Source of the DNA: an uncultured Lachnospiraceae bacterium
Lineage (GTDB): Bacteria > Bacillota > Clostridia > Lachnospirales > Lachnospiraceae
DNA length: 21,500 bases
Direction: 5' to 3'
Assembly (NCBI GenBank): GCA_902803635.1
Contig: CADCQU010000350.1
Location: forward strand, 1 to 21,500
Shown here: positions 16,731 through 21,500 of the stretch, piece after piece
How positions within the stretch are numbered: the stretch's first letter is position 1
Layout of the letters: each line of letters starts with the position of its first letter
Program-made: the position numbers and the translations under genes
Notes under the pieces: generated by a model
Told to the model about the DNA's origin: nothing
What the model saw: only the letters and a program-made list of their open reading frames with translations
The model's database searches: none

Positions 16731-17516
16731 ATGAATAGAAAGGACCTGTTGATTCTCATTCCCGCCTACAATGAGGAGGAAAATCTTGGAAAGGTGCTTG
16801 ATGCGCTCGCCGCACTGGAGATGGATTGTAAGAAGGACGTGCTCGTTATCAATGATGCGTCCTCTGACCACACGCCCCAGATTGCCTATGACCACGGGGC
16901 CCGCGTCGTGAGCAACATCATCAACATGGGCTATGGCTGTGGCTTGCAGATCGGCTACAAATATGCGGTGCGCTATGGGTACAGGTACGTCATCCAGATT
17001 GACGGCGACGGCCAGCACGACGTGAGCAATGTCCCGCGGATTTACAATGCCCTGAACTCCCGCAAGGGGGACGAGGCCCCGGACATCGTGCTTGGCTGCC
17101 GGTATATGGAGGGAAGCAGCGCGTTCGATTCCGGGAAGCTGAAGGCTGTCGCTTACCGCTGGTTCCGCTTCCTGATCCGGCGCATGACGGGCAAGAATAT
17201 AGCCGACCCCACGACGGGGCTGCAGGGGTTAAACCGCAGGACGCTGGCATACTATGCCAAATACCAGCGCTTTGACGATCGGTATCCCGATGCAAACATG
17301 CTTGTACAAATGCTGCTCCTGGGTTACAACGTAGAGCAGATTCCGGCCGTCATGCACTATCGAAATGCGGGGACGAGCATGCATGCGGGAATCCTGAAGC
17401 CGGCCGTCTACATGCTGCGCATGACTCTGCAGCTTCTGGCCGTCTGGGTACGCATCAAGGTCATGAATATCGACAGAGGCATGGCAAATATGCTCAGGGA
17501 AGATGAGAAGGAATAA
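16731..17516 (+). CDS. GT2 glycosyltransferase, DPM1/polyprenyl-phosphate type
   Basis: The enzyme probably moves a sugar from a nucleotide donor to polyprenyl phosphate on the inner membrane face. The 261-residue form starts at ATG 16731, since GGAAGGGG (16716-16723) lies 7 nt upstream and the family motif LLILIPAYNEEENLGKVL begins at once. The in-frame ATG at 16701 would add ten residues without a binding site. Further motifs are VLVINDASSDHT, then NMGYGCGLQIGYKYA, and QIDGDGQH with the metal-binding DGD. PTTGLQGLNRRTL is the DPM-like second conserved block. There is no C-terminal membrane pair, so it may depend on the upstream DUF2304 protein. Its product could feed the putative GT-C enzyme at 7585. 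Class is secure; sugar and acceptor are unknown. Confidence 0.9.
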   Translation: MNRKDLLILIPAYNEEENLGKVLDALAALEMDCKKDVLVINDASSDHTPQIAYDHGARVVSNIINMGYGCGLQIGYKYAVRYGYRYVIQIDGDGQHDVSNVPRIYNALNSRKGDEAPDIVLGCRYMEGSSAFDSGKLKAVAYRWFRFLIRRMTGKNIADPTTGLQGLNRRTLAYYAKYQRFDDRYPDANMLVQMLLLGYNVEQIPAVMHYRNAGTSMHAGILKPAVYMLRMTLQLLAVWVRIKVMNIDRGMANMLREDEKE

Positions 17517-17543
17517 AGTGGCTGATGGCTTTGAGGTAAATGT

Positions 17544-18713
17544 ATGAAGCTGACAGATTATGAAGTTTATACCCTCTCCCTGCTGTCCCGGGCGCTTCGG
17601 GGCAAGAAGGGCGCCATAACCGACCTTCCGCAGGAAGTGGAACGGATTGCATCTCGGCACGGGGTGCTGCCGCTTCTCTATGATGCTGTTTCGCCCCCAG
17701 AGGATAGCCTGGTTGCCAGGGCGGCGGTGCAGTGTGTTAAGCAGAGCTATCATCTTTTAGTGGCCACGAAGAGGTACACGTCGCTCCTTAAGGAGGGGGG
17801 GTGCGATGTGGTCGTTTTGAAGGGGGCTTCTGTCGCTGCGCTTTATCCGGTACCGGAGTATCGCAAATCTGGAGATCTCGACCTGCTGCTCCGCAACAGG
17901 CACGAGTTTGAGCGGGCGGATGCACTGCTTCGGAAGGTTGGGGCCGTGGCAAATTCGTACCAGCATGCCAACCATCACATCGCCTATGAATTGCCCGACG
18001 GCTTCGAGCTGGAGCTGCATTTGTCGCTGGTGGAAGATTTTGACGATCGAGACTTGAATCGAAAGCTTGCTTCGATACAGAAGACGATGCGGGTTACGTC
18101 GTGTCCTGTGCTTGGAGTGGAATTGCCTGTGCTCGAAAAAGGAGCGCAGGCACTTTCGCTTCTCCTGCACATGCTACAGCATTTTTTGCTCTCCGGCTTT
18201 GGACTGAAGCTGCTGTGTGATTGGGTCTGCTTTTGGCGCGCAGGCGTGCCAAGGGCGGAGCGAGAGTGGTATCGCTCATGTGTTTCGAGACTTTGCCTTA
18301 CCGGATTTTCGGAGATTGTTACCGACGTATGCTGCCGTTATCTTGGGCTGTCGCGGAAAGCGGTGACCGATCTGCTTCCGGAGGATGGCGAGGAGCGTGT
18401 TGGATTGTGTGAAGACTTTATGCGGGAGGTTTTTGACGGGGAGGAGTTCGGCAAATCCTCCGATGACCGGATGGTCATGTTGCGCGGCTCGGGCGTAGCG
18501 GATTATGCCCGGGAGTTTCATCACCAGATGCACCTGAATTTTCCGAATGCAGGTCGCTGCCCGCTTTTATGGCCGGGGCTTTGGGCGTTCACGTTGGCCC
18601 GGTTTATGCGTAATAACCATCGCTACAGGGACACCAGCCTTCTTCGTGTGCTACGTTCCGCCGGAAAGCGCAGCAAGCTGTACAAACAAATGCGGCTGTT
18701 TGAGAAAGAATAA
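17544..18713 (+). CDS. Nucleotidyltransferase-fold protein (NTP_transf_5, PF14907-like)
   Basis: The 389-residue cytoplasmic protein has the family core VVLKGASVAALYP (90-102), then RKSGDLDLLL (107-116), with the acidic pair D111 and D113 expected to bind metal and nucleotide. A conserved ANHHIAYEL and ELELHLSL follow. Helices fill the C-terminal half, including LLHMLQHFLLSGFGLKLLCDW. Members occur in RiPP clusters and in polysaccharide clusters, often with a PqqD-like protein, as here. The reaction is unknown; transfer of a nucleotide to a protein, lipid or sugar is plausible. It follows the GT2 by 27 nt with only a weak GAGG site before ATG 17544, so coupling to the upstream gene is likely. 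Fold confidence is high. Confidence 0.82.
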   Translation: MKLTDYEVYTLSLLSRALRGKKGAITDLPQEVERIASRHGVLPLLYDAVSPPEDSLVARAAVQCVKQSYHLLVATKRYTSLLKEGGCDVVVLKGASVAALYPVPEYRKSGDLDLLLRNRHEFERADALLRKVGAVANSYQHANHHIAYELPDGFELELHLSLVEDFDDRDLNRKLASIQKTMRVTSCPVLGVELPVLEKGAQALSLLLHMLQHFLLSGFGLKLLCDWVCFWRAGVPRAEREWYRSCVSRLCLTGFSEIVTDVCCRYLGLSRKAVTDLLPEDGEERVGLCEDFMREVFDGEEFGKSSDDRMVMLRGSGVADYAREFHHQMHLNFPNAGRCPLLWPGLWAFTLARFMRNNHRYRDTSLLRVLRSAGKRSKLYKQMRLFEKE

Positions 18714-18804
18714 GGCTGAGCAATGGCTTGGACGTGAGCACCTGCGGGCAGGAGATTCTTGTTTGAAAAAAGAAAGGCTGGCCGATGGCTTGGGAGGTGT
18801 GCGT

Positions 18805-19833
18805 ATGCTGTTTTCTGTGATTGTTCCTATTTACAAGGTGGAAGCGTATCTTAGAAAATGCGTGGACAGCATCCTCGCACAGGAGTGCGGGGATTTCGAA
18901 CTGATCCTCGTGGATGATGGCTCCCCGGATGGCTGTCCCGCAATTTGCGACGCTTATGCGGAAGAGGATGCACGTGTCCGGGTAATCCACAAAGAGAACG
19001 GGGGCGTTGTCAGTGCACGCAACACGGGCATCCGCAAGGCGAAAGGGGAGTACATTTGCTACGTGGACGGTGATGACTGGGTGACGCCAGATTGGCTGAA
19101 GTCCATTCGGCAAATGTTGGAGCAGGCCCCCCAAAAGCTTGATATCCTTGCATTTGGAGCGCGAATGCTTTTCCAGGATCATGAGGAGGAGATTGGCAGC
19201 TCGTTGGAGGAGGGCTTCTACGCGAAAGACCGACTGGAGAAGGAAATCTATCCGTTTCTAATCAGCGACCGCAGATTGCTTTTTGGGAGAGGAATCATTT
19301 TCTCTGTGGCGTGGAACAAGGTATATAAGAAAAGCCTGCTCCGGAAATACTATTGCCGGGATGAGAGGCTGACCGTCGGGGAGGATACCGCCTTTACAAT
19401 CAAGTGCTTCCTGCATGCGGAGAATGCCTATATTAGCAACCGGGTCTTTTACCTGTATAACCGGATGAACGAGGGGTCCGAGCTTACAAAATACAATCCT
19501 GACCGCCTGAAGGCCGTCGCTCTGGAGTATCATTATCTTTCCACGACTCTTCGGAAGGAGGGAACCGTAATTCAGAAACAGCTGAATGACCTGTATGCAA
19601 AGGGGATTATGGCCGGGGTGTTCCACGAAATGGTGGCCGGGCGTCCGATTGGGGAGGCGGCCAGGAACCTTGCACGTGTCTTCCGCGAGACGGGGATCCT
19701 TCGCTATGTTTCCCTGCGGGGTCTCCCTCCGTTTGTGATGGCCTACATCCTGCTCCTTCGATTACGGATGTACCGGGTGGCCCTGCTGGGCGCGAAGGCG
19801 TGGCTCCGCCGAAACCCGATGACGGGAATCTGA
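18805..19833 (+). CDS. GT2 family glycosyltransferase (capsule/EPS type)
   Basis: The 342-residue enzyme is a GT-A glycosyltransferase that probably adds a sugar to a lipid-linked or polymer acceptor in the cytoplasm. ATG 18805 is chosen because GGGAGGTG lies just upstream and the family opening MLFSVIVPIYKVEAYLRKCV begins there. The frame extends upstream to 18547, but that part overlaps the previous gene in another frame. The key motifs are LILVDDGSPDG (nucleotide binding), NGGVVSARNTGI, and YVDGDDW with the DxD metal site. WNKVYKKSLL and VGEDTAFTIK (acceptor and catalytic region) follow. A hydrophobic C-terminal stretch (~300-330) with basic residues may associate with the membrane. A 91-nt gap separates it from the nucleotidyltransferase. 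It is the last gene before the A+T-rich break. Confidence 0.9.
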   Translation: MLFSVIVPIYKVEAYLRKCVDSILAQECGDFELILVDDGSPDGCPAICDAYAEEDARVRVIHKENGGVVSARNTGIRKAKGEYICYVDGDDWVTPDWLKSIRQMLEQAPQKLDILAFGARMLFQDHEEEIGSSLEEGFYAKDRLEKEIYPFLISDRRLLFGRGIIFSVAWNKVYKKSLLRKYYCRDERLTVGEDTAFTIKCFLHAENAYISNRVFYLYNRMNEGSELTKYNPDRLKAVALEYHYLSTTLRKEGTVIQKQLNDLYAKGIMAGVFHEMVAGRPIGEAARNLARVFRETGILRYVSLRGLPPFVMAYILLLRLRMYRVALLGAKAWLRRNPMTGI

Positions 19834-19843
19834 CATATTGCAC

Positions 19844-19876
19844 GGAAGAAAAGGATTTTCAATAATGTTTTTTTCC
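19844..19876 (+). terminator. Possible end-of-operon hairpin
   Basis: GGAAGAAAA (19844-19852) can pair with TTTTTTTCC (19868-19876) with one G-T wobble around a 15-nt loop. The stem is A/T-rich and uses the T run itself, so it is a poor classical terminator. A smaller GAAAA/TTTTC hairpin lies within it. It is in the right place, just after the last gene of the cluster and before a new promoter, which is the main reason to note it. Confidence 0.25.
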
Positions 19877-19947
19877 TAATTGTGTAAATAGTCAAAAAAA
19901 CAGTATATTTTTGCATTGAAATGGCAATAAATTATATTCAATATTTC

Positions 19948-19976
19948 TTGACAGTATGAGGATGTTATAGTATAAT
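19948..19976 (+). promoter_or_regulatory. Perfect-consensus promoter with A/T-rich upstream region
   Basis: TTGACA (19948-19953) and TATAAT (19971-19976) are separated by 17 bp, again a full consensus match. The ~70 bp upstream (19877-19947) is strongly A/T-rich with A and T runs, resembling an UP element. Transcription should begin near 19983. The arrangement predicts very high expression of the two small proteins downstream. A GAGGAT hexamer within the spacer (19958-19963) recurs in the palindrome just downstream, which hints at a repressor site. Confidence 0.87.
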
Positions 19977-19987
19977 CATTTTTGACA

Positions 19988-20006
19988 GAGGATATACAAT
20001 ATCCTC
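19988..20006 (+). repeat. Perfect palindrome at the transcript start (operator or 5' hairpin)
   Basis: GAGGATAT and ATATCCTC are exact reverse complements around the 3-nt loop ACA. The site begins about 5 nt after the predicted transcription start. As DNA it is a good dimeric repressor operator; its left half GAGGAT is 30 bp, about three helical turns, from an identical GAGGAT in the promoter spacer. As RNA it would form a hairpin at the extreme 5' end, a known way of stabilising abundant messages in Firmicutes. Both readings fit. Confidence 0.7.
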
Positions 20007-20052
20007 ATGCCAAGGGTGCATGATAAAATATAACACAGGGAGGGCATGACAG

Positions 20053-20436
20053 ATGGGCTATACAAAGCCGGTTGTGTTAATGAATGATGATCTTGGAGAG
20101 GGTGTTTACGCTGCGAGTGGCAGTACCTCGGAGACGGTGGATTACAGTCTCCGGGTTAACAGTGAAGGGAATCAATATTATAACTGGAATGGATATAATA
20201 TCGCCTTTACGAACAACACTGGCAAGACCCTGAGCACGTTTTCGGTTCGCCTTACATCCAACAAGAACATTTCTTCGGTTCAGGTTAATAATGGCCTTGT
20301 AACCGGAAGGATAGCAACTCCGACAACCTTGGAGCTTACATATAAGGCGACTGAAGATTGGGCAAAGCTTGCGCCTGGCAGTACATTTAATCTTTCATTT
20401 GCTGTTCAGGGCGACGTACCCTTTACTCTGCATTAA
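20053..20436 (+). CDS. Small leader-bearing beta-rich protein A (carbohydrate-binding-module-like)
   Basis: I do not recognise a named family. The 127-residue protein starts at ATG 20053, 9 nt after AGGGAGG; the ATG at 20046 is out of frame. Residues 1-23 form a segment (KPVVL at 5-9, EGVYAASG at 16-23) shared with the next gene. The rest looks like one beta-sandwich: alternating strands such as YNIAFTNNTGKTLSTFSVRL, an ISSVQVNNG turn, and LAPGSTFNLSFAVQGD near the end. This is reminiscent of CBM2-like cellulose-binding modules, with several exposed aromatics (YYNWNGY). There is no Sec signal, membrane helix or Cys. I infer export through a leader peptidase and binding to the polysaccharide made by the neighbouring cluster. 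The gene is A+T-richer than those upstream and has a strong promoter. Confidence 0.8.
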   Translation: MGYTKPVVLMNDDLGEGVYAASGSTSETVDYSLRVNSEGNQYYNWNGYNIAFTNNTGKTLSTFSVRLTSNKNISSVQVNNGLVTGRIATPTTLELTYKATEDWAKLAPGSTFNLSFAVQGDVPFTLH

Positions 20437-20464
20437 TTGTTTACATCAAGAAGGAGGTAAGATT

Positions 20465-20848
20465 ATGAACAACAAGCCGATGATTTTGACAAATGAAGAT
20501 ATGGCGGAGGGCATTTATGCCGCGAGCGGTGATGGTTGCTATACCACGACAGCTTATATCCACCAGAAACCCGAAACTGGCCGTGGTGACTACCGTATCC
20601 AGGTTGATGCGAAGCATCACGCAGACCATACGAAGGATGTTCAGTGGCTCCACATCTCCTTTAACAAGCCTGTCGTCTATGTCAGCTGCAATGCTAATGG
20701 CGCTCAGTTGGAGAGCGGAAACGGTTCTACGACACTCGTAATCCGTATGACGTACCACCAGAATCCGACCGATAATATTGGCTTCGGTGATTTGATTGTG
20801 ACCGCTGATGCCGGACTTGCCATTACCGGTCAGTACACGGTGGACTGA
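20465..20848 (+). CDS. Small leader-bearing beta-rich protein B
   Basis: The product is unrecognised. It is also 127 residues long. A full AAGGAGGT site (20451-20458) lies 6 nt before ATG 20465. Residues 1-22 match protein A closely (NKPMIL, N10, D12, EGIYAASG at 15-22), but the body is unrelated in sequence: a variable region with one Cys (C25), then QWLHISFNKPVVYVSCN, then LESGNGSTTLVIRM and LIVTADAGLAITGQYTVD. It is beta-rich with two Cys that could pair outside the cell. The same body occurs in the broken gene at 21134. It follows protein A by 28 nt and is probably cotranscribed, and a terminator lies 142 nt downstream. A conserved leader on two different bodies is what modular export or modification substrates look like. 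A polysaccharide-associated or surface role is inference. Confidence 0.8.
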   Translation: MNNKPMILTNEDMAEGIYAASGDGCYTTTAYIHQKPETGRGDYRIQVDAKHHADHTKDVQWLHISFNKPVVYVSCNANGAQLESGNGSTTLVIRMTYHQNPTDNIGFGDLIVTADAGLAITGQYTVD

Positions 20849-20989
20849 TTCCGTAGGATAAGGGGTGGAATGGGCGGCTCGCCTGCAGGGGTACGATTGC
20901 ACCATTTCTGAAGGATCGGTGTGACAATTTGTAAAAATGCCTGATTCTTAAAGCAGTTGCCTATTCCCTATATTTTTCTAGATAATGAA

Positions 20990-21025
20990 ACTGGCTGGTG
21001 GATGTTTTCCGTCAGCCGGTTTTTG
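20990..21025 (+). terminator. Intrinsic terminator after the two leader-bearing genes
   Basis: ACTGGCTG (20990-20997) pairs with CAGCCGGT (21013-21020) as an 8-bp stem with one G-T wobble, directly followed by TTTTG. The 15-nt loop can form a short GGA/TCC inner stem. It lies downstream of protein B and should end the transcript from the promoter at 19948. The stretch between protein B and this hairpin shows no gene or other element I can support. Confidence 0.75.
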
Positions 21026-21084
21026 TAGGCGCAAAGATGAAATTTGCAGAAAGAAGCGTCAAATAATTCATGAATATGAAAACA

Positions 21085-21131
21085 GAAAAATCTCCGATAT
21101 GATATAACCAAATATCTACCGGAGGTTTTTC
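21085..21131 (+). promoter_or_regulatory. Long hairpin that buries the ribosome binding site of the third gene
   Basis: GAAAAATCTCCG (21085-21096) pairs with CGGAGGTTTTTC (21120-21131) along 12 positions, one a U-G wobble. An inner stem, GATAT (21096-21100) with ATATC (21112-21116), extends it further. The right arm contains GGAGG, the only ribosome binding site for ATG 21134, and ends in a T run. It could be a terminator working in both directions, since it has A-rich and T-rich flanks, or a translational lock on the downstream gene. Confidence 0.65.
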
Positions 21132-21133
21132 TT

Positions 21134-21491
21134 ATGGCTAATGAAACAAGAAATTCAAGAATCGAACGCAGGAAGGTATTCATCACCGAAGCAACCGGAA
21201 TGATTATGGAAAGCTTCTTTAATGTTTTATGATAAAAAAACAAACGAAGAAAAGATTGTTACTGCAGAGCACAGGAAGACTACGCAGTGGATTCATATTT
21301 CGTTCAATCAGGTTGTTACTTTTGTAAGCTGTGATAACCATGAGGCTGAGCTTGAGAGTGGCGATGGTACGGTGACTTTGGTGCTTGTAAAGCATGAGTA
21401 TTCGAGTCATGCGGACAGTATTGGCATTAGCAAACTGGTTGTAAATGCTGGTCCGGGCCTTGCCATTGTAAATGTGTTTACAACGGATTGA
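21134..21491 (+). pseudogene. Frame-disrupted relative of leader-bearing protein B
   Basis: The C-terminal part, open from 21204 and with an ATG at 21222, is clearly homologous to protein B: QWIHISFNQVVTFVSCD, then ELESGDGTVTLVL, then LVVNAGPGLAIVNVFTTD. The only well-placed start, ATG 21134 after GGAGG, opens a different frame that stops after 33 codons (TGA at 21233-21235). The downstream frame has its own stop at 21201-21203. In the third frame, EGIHHRS is encoded from 21172, about where protein B has EGIYAAS, so the leader may survive as a remnant behind a small deletion. At least one and perhaps two frameshifts are needed to join the parts. Alternatives are an 89-residue leaderless protein from 21222, sequence errors, or a silent cassette. 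Confidence 0.65.
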
Positions 21492-21500
21492 GTCTGTGAA

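Noticed and set aside
18744..18770. CCTGC/GCAGG hairpin as a terminator before the last GT2
   Set aside because: The loop is only two bases in the full pairing and no clear T run follows; it is more likely chance in a short spacer.
18547..18804. Upstream extension of the last GT2 to ATG 18547
   Set aside because: Most of it overlaps the end of the nucleotidyltransferase gene in another frame; the GT2 fold starts at ATG 18805 behind GGGAGGTG.
21067..21103. A promoter for the third small gene using TATGAT at 21098-21103
   Set aside because: The -10-like box lies within the long hairpin and there is no acceptable -35 box at 16-18 bp.
1..21500. CRISPR arrays, tRNA or rRNA genes, insertion sequences
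   Set aside because: I saw no regularly spaced repeats, no cloverleaf or rRNA-like sequence and no transposase or integrase motifs on either strand.

Overview
The window looks like chromosomal DNA of a Gram-positive anaerobe of the Clostridia, most likely Lachnospiraceae-like. The evidence is strong AGGAGG-type ribosome binding sites, tightly overlapping genes, a Gram-positive type of Pel polysaccharide cluster with no outer-membrane components (no PelB or PelC), and neighbours such as DUF6625, DUF2304 and PqqD-like proteins. The genus cannot be named from the sequence. All genes I can support lie on the + strand.

Region 1 (1-2083) is the tail of a polysaccharide operon: a glycosyltransferase family 4 gene cut by the window start, then a DUF6625 glycosyltransferase-like gene that overlaps it, then an inverted repeat.

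Region 2 (2116-19833) is a long co-oriented cluster behind a perfect-consensus promoter (TTGACA, 17 bp, TATAAT) and a leader of about 110 nt. The genes in order are: a Wzx/MATE-like flippase; a PqqD-like small protein; a PelD-like c-di-GMP receptor fused to an N-terminal SDR (epimerase-fold) domain; a PelE-like membrane protein; an 814-residue polytopic protein of GT-C appearance; an anchored DUF4874/DUF4832 protein (TIM-barrel, glycosidase-like); an anchored DUF2194 (PelA-deacetylase-like) protein; PelF; PelG; a DUF2304 membrane protein; a DPM1-like GT2; an NTP_transf_5 nucleotidyltransferase; and a second GT2. The likely job is synthesis, c-di-GMP-dependent activation, export and remodelling of a Pel-like exopolysaccharide. 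PelF would polymerise, PelG with PelD and PelE would form the membrane complex, and the anchored proteins would act outside the membrane. GT-C, GT2/DUF2304, the nucleotidyltransferase and the Wzx-like flippase suggest that the polymer, or a companion glycan, is decorated.

Region 3 (19834-21500) changes character. It is A+T-rich and has a second perfect-consensus promoter, followed at once by a perfect palindrome. It encodes two 127-residue proteins that share a conserved N-terminal segment ending EG[VI]YAASG but have different beta-rich bodies, and then a third, frame-disrupted relative of the second. They lack Sec signal peptides. I read the shared segment as a leader, either a double-glycine-like export leader or a recognition sequence, carrying interchangeable cargo. 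Together with the PqqD-fold protein in the operon, this is the best candidate here for an undescribed system: leader-bearing, possibly carbohydrate-binding matrix proteins that accompany a Pel-like polysaccharide.
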